Shown here piece after piece: positions 1 to 11,291 of a stretch of DNA of 64,000 bases; positions within the stretch are counted from its first letter, which is position 1, and every line of letters begins with the position of its first letter. Both the position numbers and the translations under genes were made by a program. The DNA comes from Brevirhabdus sp. (lineage in GTDB: Bacteria > Pseudomonadota > Alphaproteobacteria > Rhodobacterales > Rhodobacteraceae): assembly GCA_024637315.1 (NCBI GenBank), contig JAGXFH010000034.1, forward strand, positions 310,001-374,000, read 5' to 3'. The notes beneath the pieces are model-generated. The model had not been told where the DNA came from and did not search any database. It saw nothing but the letters and a program-made list of their open reading frames with translations.

Positions 1-867
1 TGCCGAGATCATCAGCGACATGACAATCGGGGCACCGCACAAGTGTGTCACGGCTTCGTCGGCAAGAGCGTTCCAGATCGGCTCTGCCCGTACCTGGCGC
101 AGGCAGACATGGGTGCCGATGATGGCGGACATCGTCCAGGGGAAACACCAGCCATTGCAGTGAAACATCGGCAAGGTCCACAGATAGACCGCGTGTTTTT
201 GCATTGAGGTCGTCAGCGCATTGCCCTGCGCAAGCAGGTAAGCCCCTCGGTGGTGTGAGACCACGCCCTTGGGGTCACCAGTCGTGCCGGACGTGTAATT
301 GATCGAGATCGCGTCCCATTCGTCCTCGGGCATCAGCCACGCGAAATCCGGATCACCATCGGACAGAAACGCGTTGTAATCAGCCGCTTCAATAGGGTCT
401 TCCGACCCGGTCCATTCCGGGTCATCATATTGGATCAAAACGGGTTTCACAGAGGCAAGCGCGAGCGCCTCTTTCATCAGTGGAGCGAACTCCCGATCCA
501 CGATCACAATCCTGGAGTTGGCGTGATCGAGTTGAAACGCGATGATTGCCGCGTCCAGACGGGTGTTGATCGAATGCAGGACACCGCCGCACATCGGCAC
601 CCCATAGTGGCATTCCAGCATGGCAGGGGTGTTCGCCAGCAACACTGATACCGTATCACCGCGTCCGATGCCGTTTTGTGCCAGCGCCGAGGCCAGTTGC
701 CGCGACCGCATGTAGAACTCTGAATAGGTTTGCCGCAGCGCCCCGTGAACAATCGCGGTATGGTCGGGAAAGACGCCGGCGGCGCGTTCAAGAAAGGTAA
801 GCGGTGTCAGCGGCTGGTAATTCGCGGGTGTGCGATCAAGCCCGGTGTTGTATGGGTTCGTTTCCAT
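1..867 (-). CDS. AMP-dependent acyl-CoA ligase, DmdB-like (3' end outside window)
   Basis: Partial. The first 289 residues of an ANL-superfamily acyl-CoA synthetase are present; the gene runs off the left edge. The phosphate-binding signature TSGTTGDPKG lies at about residues 192-201, followed by a hydrophobic region with the conserved HCNGW motif. These enzymes activate a carboxylic acid to an acyl-AMP and then to an acyl-CoA thioester in the cytoplasm. The start ATG at 867 sits 5 nt below the stop of the enoyl-CoA hydratase-like gene, so the two are in one operon. Because the upstream operon holds a DmdA-like demethylase, the likely substrate is 3-methylmercaptopropionate (the DmdB reaction). 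That substrate is inferred from context only; a medium-chain fatty acid ligase is the alternative. Confidence 0.85.
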   Translation of the reverse strand, partial: METNPYNTGLDRTPANYQPLTPLTFLERAAGVFPDHTAIVHGALRQTYSEFYMRSRQLASALAQNGIGRGDTVSVLLANTPAMLECHYGVPMCGGVLHSINTRLDAAIIAFQLDHANSRIVIVDREFAPLMKEALALASVKPVLIQYDDPEWTGSEDPIEAADYNAFLSDGDPDFAWLMPEDEWDAISINYTSGTTGDPKGVVSHHRGAYLLAQGNALTTSMQKHAVYLWTLPMFHCNGWCFPWTMSAIIGTHVCLRQVRAEPIWNALADEAVTHLCGAPIVMSLMISA

Positions 868-871
868 CAGA

Positions 872-1672
872 TCAGGCGTCCTGCCACTGCGGGGCACGTT
901 TTTCGATGAAGGCACCGATACCCTCTTCGGCATCCCGTGCGAGCATGTTCTCGACCATCACGCTGGAGGCGAAATCATAGGCCTCGGGCAGGGTCATTTC
1001 CCGCTGCCCATAGAATGCACGTTTCCCGGTGGCGAGGGTCATGGTGGATTTGGACGCGATCTTGCGGGCCATCTCCATCACGGTCTCCTGCAACAGGTCC
1101 GGGGCAACGGCATGGTTGATCAGCGCGATCTCCGCCGCGCGGTTGGCCGATGTCATGTCTCCGGTCAGCAGCATTTCCATCGCGTGTTTGCCGGCCACGT
1201 TGCGCGACAGGGCCACCATCGGGGTCGAGCAGAACAAACCGATATGAACACCCGGTGTACTGAACTTCGCCGTGTTCGCGGCAATCGCCAGATCGCAGCT
1301 GGCCACCAACTGGCAGCCCGCTGCAGTGGCAATTCCGGTGACTTCGGCGATGACCGGCTTCGGGCAATTCACGATTGCCTTCATGACGCCGGAGCACTGC
1401 CCCATGACTTTGGAGAAATAAGCCTTTCCACGGTCGGGACCTGCCCGGCCAGCGGTCATTTCCTTCAAGTCGTGACCCGCGCAAAATGCCGGTCCGTTCG
1501 CCGCCAGAATGATAACCCGCACAGACGCATTGGATCCAGCCTCGGCAAAGGCGGCGCCCAGCTCTGCCAGCATCGCTTCGGACAGCGCGTTGCGCCGACC
1601 GGGATCATTCAGGGTCAGACGCAGGATGCCGTCTCCGTCCAGATCAAACAGAAGAATATGGCTTTTTTGCAA
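872..1672 (-). CDS. enoyl-CoA hydratase/isomerase family protein (ECHDC3-like)
   Basis: 266-residue crotonase-fold protein. The oxyanion-hole region FCAGHDLKEM and the helix carrying HAMEMLLTGD are clear. The second catalytic glutamate of classical hydratases (in AMEM) is present. The first one, normally in a PE-I-x-LG context, is replaced by glycine in STPGVHIGLF, as in the ECHDC3 group, so simple hydratase activity is uncertain. The longest frame would begin at 1747, inside the OsmC-like gene. I prefer the TTG at 1672 because an AAGGA site lies 9 nt upstream and the protein then starts at the usual place. It sits between the OsmC-like gene and the acyl-CoA ligase. A DmdD-like role in methylthioacryloyl-CoA metabolism is possible but unproven. 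Confidence 0.85.
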   Translation of the reverse strand: MQKSHILLFDLDGDGILRLTLNDPGRRNALSEAMLAELGAAFAEAGSNASVRVIILAANGPAFCAGHDLKEMTAGRAGPDRGKAYFSKVMGQCSGVMKAIVNCPKPVIAEVTGIATAAGCQLVASCDLAIAANTAKFSTPGVHIGLFCSTPMVALSRNVAGKHAMEMLLTGDMTSANRAAEIALINHAVAPDLLQETVMEMARKIASKSTMTLATGKRAFYGQREMTLPEAYDFASSVMVENMLARDAEEGIGAFIEKRAPQWQDA

Positions 1673-1695
1673 GAGTTTAGATCCTTCTGCTGCTT

Positions 1696-2145
1696 TTACA
1701 GGACGTTGATTTCCACGCTGTCGGCAAGCGTGTTGGCGATAAAGCAATAACGATGCGCGCGGTGATGCATCTTTTCCAGCTCTGCGGCCTCGATGGCAAA
1801 CCCAGTGTCAAAGCGCACAACCGGACGCAGATCAATACGGGTCACCGACATCTGACCCTTGGAGTTCTTGCCAAGGCGGGCCTCGGCGTAGTCATGGTAG
1901 CTGGCCACCGGCCAACCCGCCTTGGCGCAAAGTGCAAGGAATGTCATCATGTGACAGCTGGACATGGCTGCAGCCAGCGCCTGTTCGGGGTTGGTGTTGG
2001 CCGGATCTCCGCCCCAGTCAGGGGCAGAGTCCACTTCGATTTCGTGGCTGCTGTTGAACTGGACGGTATGCGCGTTCGAATACTTGCCAGTGTGCAGTAC
2101 GGGTTCGGCGCGCTGCCAGTGCAGCTCGATTGCAAGGTCGGACAT
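1696..2145 (-). CDS. OsmC/Ohr family protein
   Basis: 149 residues with the two conserved OsmC cysteines, in AMSSCHMM near residue 65 and in HRYCFIANTL near the C-terminus. Members of this family reduce organic or fatty-acid hydroperoxides through a cysteine pair; this one belongs to the single-domain cytosolic type. The gene lies 29 nt below the DmdA-like gene on the same strand and just above the enoyl-CoA hydratase-like gene, so it is probably cotranscribed. A protective role against reactive sulfur or peroxide by-products is an inference from its position. Confidence 0.85.
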   Translation of the reverse strand: MSDLAIELHWQRAEPVLHTGKYSNAHTVQFNSSHEIEVDSAPDWGGDPANTNPEQALAAAMSSCHMMTFLALCAKAGWPVASYHDYAEARLGKNSKGQMSVTRIDLRPVVRFDTGFAIEAAELEKMHHRAHRYCFIANTLADSVEINVL

Positions 2146-2174
2146 ATGTCTGGTCTCTGTCTTGGCCGGGCCGC

Positions 2175-3335
2175 TCAGGCCGCGGCGATTTTCTTTTGGG
2201 GATCGTAGAACGGGCGCGCCACGATGGTGGCGCTGGACGTTCCGATATCGTTCACAACTCCCGATCTGTTCACAACATCGACCTCTGCACCCAGATTGGC
2301 ATGCTCTACCGTGACCATCGCAAGTGCGATATTCTTTTCAAGACGCGGCGAATAGACGGCAGAGGTGACCTTGCCGATGGTTACGCCGTTCTTCTTGACG
2401 GGCCAGAAAGCGGTGTTCGGACCATTCAGCGGGTCGCCATCGATGATCAGACCGACCTGTTTGCGGCTCACACCAGCCTCTCGAACGCGGCGCAGCGCGG
2501 CCTTGCCGATGAAATCGGCCTCCATGTCGAGATTCACCAGCCGGTCAAGCCCAAGCTCGTAGGGGTTGGTGCTGCTATCCGCATCCGCGTGGTAGGACAG
2601 CATCCCCCCTTCGATACGGCGAATGGTCGACGTGTGGCCGGGCTTCAGGTCAAAGGGCATGCCTGCCGCCATGATCCGTTCCCACAACGCATCACCATGC
2701 GCACTGTCCCGGAGATAGATCTCATAGCCCAGTTCGCTTGACCAGCCGGTGCGCGAAACGATCAGCGGAATGCCGTCAAGGTCGAGTTCGCGCAGCCAGT
2801 AATAGCGCAGGTCCATGATGCTGTCGCCAAACAGCGCCCACATGATCTCGCCCGATTTGGGGCCCTGCAATTGCAGCGGGGACACATCCGGTTCGCCGAT
2901 CGTGACATCGAGTCCGGAATTCAACGCCACGCCCTGCGCCCATAGCAGGATGTCGTTATCCGCCAGTGAAATCCAGAAGTGGTTTTCCGCCAAACGCAGC
3001 AGGATCGGATCATTCAATAGGCCGCCATCGGCATTGGTGATCAGGATATATTTGCACTGTCCGACCGCCATGTTCGACAGGTCGCGCGAGGTCAGCATCT
3101 GGGTGAATTTTGCAGCATCCGGTCCGGTGATCTCGACCTGGCGTTCAACACCCACATCGCACAGGATTGCGTCGTTGACGAGGTTCCAGAAATTCTGTTC
3201 CGGATCACCGAAGTCGCGCGGAATATACATATGATTATAAACCGAAAAGCCCCGTGCGCCCCAGCGAATTGTTGCCTCGAAATAGGGGGATTTCCGGATC
3301 TGTGTCCCGAACCCGAAGTCATCTGCTTGCATCAT
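2175..3335 (-). CDS. dmdA: DMSP demethylase DmdA-like (GcvT-fold, tetrahydrofolate-dependent)
   Basis: 386-residue protein of the glycine-cleavage T-protein fold. Stretches such as SVYNHMYIPR, VERQVEITGPDA, GGLLNDPILLRLAE, SLADNDILLW and EPDVSPLQLQGPKSG match, as I remember it, the pattern of DmdA of marine roseobacters and SAR11. DmdA moves a methyl group from dimethylsulfoniopropionate to tetrahydrofolate, giving methylmercaptopropionate. The ATG has an AAGGGCG site upstream. The gene lies downstream of an Lrp-type regulator on the same strand and upstream of an acyl-CoA ligase and a crotonase, the enzyme types needed for the next steps, which strengthens the call. Other GcvT-fold demethylases (sarcosine- or O-demethylase-like) remain possible, and the protein is about 20 residues longer than typical DmdA. 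Confidence 0.7.
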   Translation of the reverse strand: MMQADDFGFGTQIRKSPYFEATIRWGARGFSVYNHMYIPRDFGDPEQNFWNLVNDAILCDVGVERQVEITGPDAAKFTQMLTSRDLSNMAVGQCKYILITNADGGLLNDPILLRLAENHFWISLADNDILLWAQGVALNSGLDVTIGEPDVSPLQLQGPKSGEIMWALFGDSIMDLRYYWLRELDLDGIPLIVSRTGWSSELGYEIYLRDSAHGDALWERIMAAGMPFDLKPGHTSTIRRIEGGMLSYHADADSSTNPYELGLDRLVNLDMEADFIGKAALRRVREAGVSRKQVGLIIDGDPLNGPNTAFWPVKKNGVTIGKVTSAVYSPRLEKNIALAMVTVEHANLGAEVDVVNRSGVVNDIGTSSATIVARPFYDPQKKIAAA

Positions 3336-3498
3336 GTTTTTTCGCCCTTTCTTGCCAGCGGCTCATCCGGCCACGGATTGTCTGAACCCAGCGATTGTCT
3401 AGTCCTGGATGCATCAAGAAAGCGGACTGAAAAACTTCAGGTGGCAGACTGAACAGACCATTTTTTCGGCGTCTAACGGACTGTTCGGGCGCGACGGG

Positions 3499-3990
3499 TC
3501 ATATACCTCTCTTTGCGGCCAGTTTCGCAAGGTTGGGCTGGCCGGTCTTGACACTCCGGGTTGCGATGTAGGTAAGGTAACGGTCAATCCCCAACTCAGC
3601 GGCCAGGAGCGACTCCATCAAGCTTTGAAACGCGGCCAGGTTGGGGCTGACGGCCTTCATCACATAGTCCATGCCGCCACCTGTGGCGATGCATTCGGTG
3701 ATCTCGTCCTGATTTCTGACAAAAGCCTCGAAGCGATCGAAATTTGACTTGCGGTGATGTGTAAGCGAGATCGTCACGATGACTTGGGTAAAATCACCAA
3801 TTCGATCAAGCGCTATATCCGCGTGATATCCCCGAATGAAGCCCGCCGCCTTGAGCCGGTCCAACCGGGCCCAGCAAGGCGTCGGGGAGATATTGGCAAT
3901 CTCAGCCAACTTCGTCTTGCTCAACTGTCCGTGCTGCTGCACCGCGCTGAGAATACGGATATCCGTCGCATCAAGGCCAACACGTTTCAT
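3499..3990 (-). CDS. Lrp/AsnC family transcriptional regulator
   Basis: 163 residues. An N-terminal winged helix-turn-helix (LDATDIRILSAVQQHG, then LAEIANISPTPCWARLDRL as recognition region) is followed by a RAM/AsnC ligand-binding domain containing VTISLTHH and ATGGGMDYVMKAVS. The frame is open to 4038, but the ATG at 3990 gives the usual N-terminus. It is read in the same direction as the DmdA-like gene, 163 nt upstream of it, and probably controls that operon in response to an amino acid or sulfur compound. The effector cannot be read from the sequence. Confidence 0.9.
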   Translation of the reverse strand: MKRVGLDATDIRILSAVQQHGQLSKTKLAEIANISPTPCWARLDRLKAAGFIRGYHADIALDRIGDFTQVIVTISLTHHRKSNFDRFEAFVRNQDEITECIATGGGMDYVMKAVSPNLAAFQSLMESLLAAELGIDRYLTYIATRSVKTGQPNLAKLAAKRGI

Positions 3991-6340
<2,350 letters not shown>

Positions 6341-6344
<4 letters not shown>

Positions 6345-6634
6345 CCGTTGACCGCGAAAGCAAGACCGAGACGGAAACCATCGCGCGAAAGGCACAGCGG
6401 ATGGAAGAGGCGCGAAAACGCCATCGCGAGAGCGCCTGGTATGGCTTGGGCATGTTCGGGCTGGTGGGCTGGTCCGTCGCGGTGCCGGTCGTTGCGGGTA
6501 TAGCCCTGGGGCTATGGATCGACAGGCGCTGGCCGGGCGAAGTGTCGTGGACACTGACACTGCTGATCGCCGGCGCGATGCTCGGCGCACTCAATGCATG
6601 GTACTGGGTGCAGCGGGAGGGACGCGATGACTGA
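6341..6634 (+). CDS. atpQ: N-ATPase accessory membrane subunit AtpQ
   Basis: 97 residues: a charged N-terminus of about 35 residues, then two membrane helices (WYGLGMFGLVGWSVAVPVVAG and WTLTLLIAGAMLGALNAWYWV) separated by GLWIDRRWPG. This is the AtpI/AtpQ-like layout and the gene lies exactly where atpQ occurs in N-ATPase operons. The role is likely in assembly or ion supply of the Fo ring; that comes from the family and position, not from a catalytic motif. Confidence 0.85.
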
Positions 6635-6664
6635 GCGGGACCGACAGACGAACAGGGGCGCGCG

Positions 6665-6967
6665 ATGAGCGCGACCGCTTTCGTCCTGTTCGCCGGCGCG
6701 CTGGCAGGCGCTGTGATAGGCGGGCTCTATCTCGGCCTGCTCTGGGCAGCCGTGCGGCATCTGCCGCAGAACCGGGGGGGCGTGTTGGTCTTTGTCGGGC
6801 TTGCGCTGGCGCGGATGGTGTTGCTGCTGGGCGCATTGGCAGCGGCAGCCGCGCTGGCGGTGCCGGCGATGGGTCTTGTCGCCGCGCTGGCCGGCTTTGT
6901 CGTCGTGCGGCTCGCCGCGACGCGCCTGCTGGGGCGCGCAACGCAGGGAGATGACGCATGGAAATAA
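6665..6967 (+). CDS. atpR: N-ATPase accessory membrane subunit AtpR
   Basis: 100 residues with three predicted membrane helices and arginines inside or next to them (LARM in helix 2, RLAATR near the end of helix 3). AtpR proteins of N-ATPase operons are small, three-helix and carry such arginines, proposed to interact with the acidic residues of the c ring. The gene starts 30 nt after atpQ and its end overlaps the start of atpB by 10 nt. Confidence 0.85.
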   Translation: MSATAFVLFAGALAGAVIGGLYLGLLWAAVRHLPQNRGGVLVFVGLALARMVLLLGALAAAAALAVPAMGLVAALAGFVVVRLAATRLLGRATQGDDAWK

Positions 6968-7674
6968 GCCCCGACGCATGGGTTCTTTACGAATGGCAAG
7001 GCCTTCGGCTCAACGCCACCATCGTTTTCACCTGGGCGGTGATGGCGTTTCTTGTCCTTGGCTCCTGGGCGATCACGGCACGGCTGAGCGAAGGGGAAAC
7101 CGTTTCCCGCTGGCAGGTGATGCTGGAGGTGATCGTCGCGGCCATCCGTGACCAGATCGCCGAGGTCGGTGCCGACAGCCCCGGCCGCTACCTGCCCTTC
7201 ATCGGCACTCTCTTCCTGTTCATCGCCACGGCGAACGTGCTGGCTGTGGTGCCGGGCTACCAACCGCCCACCGGCTCACTCTCGACCACAGTTGCGCTGG
7301 CAATCTGCGTTCTGGTGGCCGTGCCTCTGTTTTCCATCGGCGAGCGCGGACTGGGCGGCTACCTGCGCACCTATCTGCAGCCAACCCCGCTGATGCTTCC
7401 ATTCAACCTGGTCGCCGAGGCGTCGCGCACCATTGCGCTGGCTGTCCGGCTTTACGGCAACGTGATGAGCGGGACGGTGATCGTCGGCATCCTGATTTCC
7501 GTGGCGCCCTTCTTCTTCCCGGTCGTGATGCAGGTTCTGGGCCTTTTGACCGGGCTGATCCAGGCCTACATCTTCGCCATCCTCGCGATGGTCTATATCG
7601 GGTCGGCCAGCCGGACCCGCCGCAGGACGGGCAATGCAACCGCGTCACAAGACATCACAGAAACAGGAGACTGA
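6958..7674 (+). CDS. atpB: N-ATPase Fo subunit a
   Basis: 238 residues, about five to six membrane helices. The essential arginine facing the c ring is R164 in IALAVRLYGNVMSG, and the last helix contains LIQAYIFAILAMVYI. Subunit a forms the ion half-channels of the Fo motor. The sequence overlaps atpR by 10 nt and is followed by subunit c after 2 nt. The polar C-terminal tail after residue 220 is short and probably cytoplasmic. Confidence 0.94.
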   Translation: MEISPDAWVLYEWQGLRLNATIVFTWAVMAFLVLGSWAITARLSEGETVSRWQVMLEVIVAAIRDQIAEVGADSPGRYLPFIGTLFLFIATANVLAVVPGYQPPTGSLSTTVALAICVLVAVPLFSIGERGLGGYLRTYLQPTPLMLPFNLVAEASRTIALAVRLYGNVMSGTVIVGILISVAPFFFPVVMQVLGLLTGLIQAYIFAILAMVYIGSASRTRRRTGNATASQDITETGD

Positions 7675-7676
7675 CC

Positions 7677-7967
7677 ATGGATGGAGCAACTTGGATTGCC
7701 GTTATCTCGATCTTTACCGCCGGACTGACCATCGCCATCGGCTCGATCGGCCCGGCCCTCGCCGAAGGGCGCGCCGCATCGCAGGCGCTGCAGGCCATCG
7801 CGCAGCAGCCCGATGCCGCAAATACGATCACCCGGACCCTGTTCGTCAGCCTCGCGATGATCGAATCTACAGCGATCTACTGCTTCGTGGTGGCGATGAT
7901 CCTGATCTTCGCCAACCCATTCACCAACCTCGCCGCTGAAACCGCCGCGCAGGCAGCCGGAGGCTGA
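7677..7967 (+). CDS. atpE: N-ATPase Fo subunit c, sodium-type ligands
   Basis: 96 residues, two membrane helices joined by the polar loop AQQPDAAN. The ion site residues line up with those of the Ilyobacter tartaricus sodium ring: E30 in PALAEG (in place of Q32), E63, S64, T65 and Y68 in MIESTAIY (E65, S66, T67, Y70). Two glutamates plus Ser, Thr and Tyr are the hallmark of the N-ATPase c subunit, so sodium translocation is the best prediction. A good AGGAG site precedes the ATG. Confidence 0.95.
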   Translation: MDGATWIAVISIFTAGLTIAIGSIGPALAEGRAASQALQAIAQQPDAANTITRTLFVSLAMIESTAIYCFVVAMILIFANPFTNLAAETAAQAAGG

Positions 7968-7971
7968 TGCC

Positions 7972-8766
7972 ATGCAGATCGACTGGCTGACCGTCGCGGC
8001 CCAGATCGTCAACTTCCTGGTCCTGGTGTGGCTGCTGCAACGGTTTCTCTACCGTCCAATCACCAACGCCATGGCCAGGCGCGAAGTACGGATCGAAAGC
8101 CGACTGGCCGAGGCGAAGGACGCGCGCGCAGAGGTCGAGGCAGAGGCAGAGCGACTGCGCGAGAAACGCGAAGAGACAGAGGCCAGCCGGGAAGAGATGC
8201 TGAGCGAGGCGCGGCAGGAGGCCGCCGACCTGCGCAAGGAATTGGAGGACGATCTTCGCAAGGCGATGGAGGCCCGGCGCAAGACATGGGAGGACCACCT
8301 GGAGGACGAGCGGGACGACTTCGCCGCCAGATTGCGGCAGCGCGCCGGCCATCAGGTAGTCGACATCGTCGGACGGGTGCTGAAGGATTACGCGGGCAGC
8401 GACCTCGCCGGCCAGGTGGCGGGCACCTTCGCGGACCGTCTGGCCGACCTGGACGATGGGGCACGCGACAAGCTGACGACCGCGGCCGAGCGCGCGGATG
8501 GCCCCGTCCGGGTGGAAAGCAGTCTTACGCTCAAGCCCGGTGCGCGCAGCAAGATCACCCGCGCGATCCACGAGTTCATCGCCCCGGATCTCGAGGTCGA
8601 GTATCAGGAAGATGACGACCTGCTGCTCGGGGTCCGGCTGACCATCGGCGAACAGACCGTCGAATGGTCCGCCACGCGGTTCCTGAGCCGTCTGGAAACG
8701 ACGCTCGACGAAGTGATCGAGGGCAGCGGCCGGCACCGCCCCGATCGCGCGGCGTCCTCCGGCTGA
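7972..8766 (+). CDS. atpF: N-ATPase subunit b with delta-like C-terminal extension
   Basis: 264 residues, far longer than a usual b subunit of about 160. A single membrane helix (residues 8-26) is followed by a long charged coiled coil from about 35 to 130. From about residue 180 the protein changes character: KPGARSKITRAIHEFI, then DDDLLLGVRLTIG and a final helix WSATRFLSRLETTL. This strand-helix pattern resembles the C-terminal domain of subunit delta, which has no gene of its own in the operon. The protein probably supplies both the stator stalk and its attachment to F1. Confidence 0.88.
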   Translation: MQIDWLTVAAQIVNFLVLVWLLQRFLYRPITNAMARREVRIESRLAEAKDARAEVEAEAERLREKREETEASREEMLSEARQEAADLRKELEDDLRKAMEARRKTWEDHLEDERDDFAARLRQRAGHQVVDIVGRVLKDYAGSDLAGQVAGTFADRLADLDDGARDKLTTAAERADGPVRVESSLTLKPGARSKITRAIHEFIAPDLEVEYQEDDDLLLGVRLTIGEQTVEWSATRFLSRLETTLDEVIEGSGRHRPDRAASSG

Positions 8767-8778
8767 GGTGCGCGTGTC

Positions 8779-10314
8779 ATGACCTTCGATGATCTGTACG
8801 ACGATCTCTTCGCGCCGCTTGAGGACGCGCTGAAAAGGGTTGGCTCGGTAATGGAGACGGCAGAGATCGCGCGCATCCTGTCTGTGGGCAATGGCGTGGC
8901 CGAGGTCGCGGGCTTTACCGACCTGCACGCGGACGAATTGCTGATCTTCTCGGGCGGCGTGATGGGGATCGCCTCGAACCTCAGCGAGGATCGCGCGGGT
9001 GTCATCGTCCTGGGCGAGACCGAGCGCCTTCGGCCGGGTGATCCGGTGCGCCGCACGGGCCGCGTTGTCGATGTGCCGGTCGGCACAGGTCTGATCGGAC
9101 GGGTGGTGGATGCGCTTGGCCGCCCGCTGGATGGAGGAGATCCCATCGAGGCGGAGGATCTCCTGCCCATAGAGCAGCCCGCGCCGCCGATCATGCACCG
9201 CGCGCCGGTACAAGTGCCGCTGCAAACCGGGATAAAGGCCGTGGATGCCGCCGTTCCCATCGGCCGCGGGCAGCGCGAACTAATCCTTGGCGACCGGCAA
9301 ACCGGAAAGACCGCCATCGCCGTCGATACGATCCTCAACCAGCGGGACAGCGGCGTTCTGTCGATCTACTGCGCCATCGGCCAGCGCGCCTCGGCGGTGG
9401 CGCGGGTGATCCAGAGTCTGCGCGAGGCCGGCGCGTTGGACCGCACCATCGTTGTCGTGGCCAGCGGCGAGGATGCGCCAGGGCTGCAATTCGTCGCCCC
9501 CTACGCCGCAACTTCGATGGCCGAGCACTTCATGGCCGAAGGGCGTGACGTGCTGATCGTCTACGACGACCTGACGCGCCACGCCCGCGCCTACCGCGAA
9601 TTGTCGCTCCTGCTGCGCCGCCCGCCGGGGCGCGAGGCCTATCCCGGCGACATCTTCTACATCCATTCCCGCCTGCTGGAACGCGCGACGCAGCTGCGCG
9701 AAGAACATGGCGGCGGCTCGCTGACCGCGCTGCCGGTGGTCGAGACGCAGGCGCAGAACATATCGGCCTACATTCCCACGAACCTGATCTCGATTACCGA
9801 CGGGCAGATCTATCTCTCGCCCTCGCTGTTCGAGAAGGGGCACCTGCCGGCCATTGACATCGGAACCTCGGTCAGCCGCGTCGGCGGCAAGGTGCAGCTG
9901 CCCGCCTTCCGAGCTGTCGCGGGAAATCTGCGGCTGATGTATGCGCAGTTCGAGGAGTTGGAGACCTTCGCCCGTTTCGGCACACAGCTCGATTCTGAAA
10001 CACGGCGCAAGCTGACCCGAGGACTGCGGGTCCGCGAGGTGCTCAAGCAGCACGAGCATGACCACATTGACGTCCCCGAGCAGATCGCCGCGCTGCTGGC
10101 GGCGACGGAAGGACTATTCGACGAGCTGGAGCCTGACGGTGTGGTCGAAGCCGAACGGACGGTGCGCAAGGCCGTGTGTGCGCAGGTCCCTGATATCTGC
10201 GACCGGATTGCGGCGGGCGAAGAGCTGAACGACGAGGACCGCAAGACGCTGATCGAGGCTATGCGCGGCGCGCTGTCCGACGCGCAAACGGAGGCGGAGA
10301 ATGGACACGCTTGA
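8779..10314 (+). CDS. atpA: N-ATPase F1 subunit alpha
   Basis: 511 residues. Walker A GDRQTGKT at 171-178, then the adenine-nucleotide site stretch [14 protein letters not shown], and [30 protein letters not shown], which holds the alpha signature. This is the regulatory nucleotide-binding subunit of the F1 head. It starts 12 nt after atpF, and its last 14 nt overlap the start of atpG. Confidence 0.95.
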   Translation: MTFDDLYDDLFAPLEDALKRVGSVMETAEIARILSVGNGVAEVAGFTDLHADELLIFSGGVMGIASNLSEDRAGVIVLGETERLRPGDPVRRTGRVVDVPVGTGLIGRVVDALGRPLDGGDPIEAEDLLPIEQPAPPIMHRAPVQVPLQTGIKAVDAAVPIGRGQRELILGDRQTGKTAIAVDTILNQRDSGVLSIYCAIGQRASAVARVIQSLREAGALDRTIVVVASGEDAPGLQFVAPYAATSMAEHFMAEGRDVLIVYDDLTRHARAYRELSLLLRRPPGREAYPGDIFYIHSRLLERATQLREEHGGGSLTALPVVETQAQNISAYIPTNLISITDGQIYLSPSLFEKGHLPAIDIGTSVSRVGGKVQLPAFRAVAGNLRLMYAQFEELETFARFGTQLDSETRRKLTRGLRVREVLKQHEHDHIDVPEQIAALLAATEGLFDELEPDGVVEAERTVRKAVCAQVPDICDRIAAGEELNDEDRKTLIEAMRGALSDAQTEAENGHA

Positions 10315-11179
10315 AAGCCTCTCCGACGCGCTTGAGACCACGGGCGACATCCAGTCGATCGTGCGCACGATGAAGGCGCTGTCGTCGGTGAGTATCCGGC
10401 AATACGAACACGCTGAATCGGCGATGGCTGATTATGCCCGCACCGTCGAACTGGGTTTGATGGCGGTTTTGCACCAGCGGCGGGCCGCAGGTCTGGCATT
10501 GCCGGGGACCGACAGGGCAAGCGGGCGCGAGGCGTTGATCGTGATCGGCTCGGACCGGGGACTTTGCGGGGGGTACAACGACAAGATCACCCGCTTTGCC
10601 CGATCCCGGATGGACAGCCGACCGATCATGCTGGGCGTCATCGGAGCGCGTGTCGCAGCCCGTCTCGCGGCGGACGGGCGACGTTTGGATGCCGTTCATT
10701 CCCTGCCGGGCTCGGTCGAGGGAGTGACCAGACTGGTTCAGTCCGTGATCGTGGATATCGACCGCTGGACGCGGATCGAAGGGGTCGGGCAGGTCTGGCT
10801 TGTACACAACCGCCGCGAGGGCCGCATCACGGCAAAGCCGCAGTCGCACCGGCTGCTGCCGCTGCCGGACAGCTATCTGCAAAAGCTGTCCGAGGCAGAC
10901 TGGCCGGGGCGGTCCCTGCCGCTCTTGCGAATGGATTCCGGCCGGTTGATGTCCTGGCTCGTGCAGCAGCGACTGTTCGTGGTGATCTATCGCGCCCTGG
11001 CCGAGGCGCTGGCAAGCGAACACGCGTCCCGGCTGGCCGCCATGCAGGCCGCCGAGCGCAACATAGAAGAACGGCGCGACGATCTCCGCCAGCGTTACCG
11101 GCAACGGCGGCAAGAAACGATCACCCGCGAAATGCTGGATGTGGTGTCGGGGTACGAGGCCGTCAGCGGGGCCGACTGA
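10301..11179 (+). CDS. atpG: N-ATPase F1 subunit gamma
   Basis: 292 residues. N-terminal helix [33 protein letters not shown] and C-terminal helix from [21 protein letters not shown] form the rotating coiled coil; [14 protein letters not shown] in the centre is a conserved gamma motif. It is the last gene of the operon. No delta gene follows, in keeping with N-ATPase operons. The C-terminus has more charged residues than the housekeeping form. Confidence 0.92.
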   Translation: MDTLESLSDALETTGDIQSIVRTMKALSSVSIRQYEHAESAMADYARTVELGLMAVLHQRRAAGLALPGTDRASGREALIVIGSDRGLCGGYNDKITRFARSRMDSRPIMLGVIGARVAARLAADGRRLDAVHSLPGSVEGVTRLVQSVIVDIDRWTRIEGVGQVWLVHNRREGRITAKPQSHRLLPLPDSYLQKLSEADWPGRSLPLLRMDSGRLMSWLVQQRLFVVIYRALAEALASEHASRLAAMQAAERNIEERRDDLRQRYRQRRQETITREMLDVVSGYEAVSGAD

Positions 11180-11291
11180 CCGGCGCGCGCGCAGCCGCTC
11201 GGTCCTGGCAGCTTGGTCAGTTCCGAAATCACGCGTGATCGCGCCTCGACCCCGGCCTTGGCGGGCCAGGTCGATCCTTCCAGCGCGCTGG

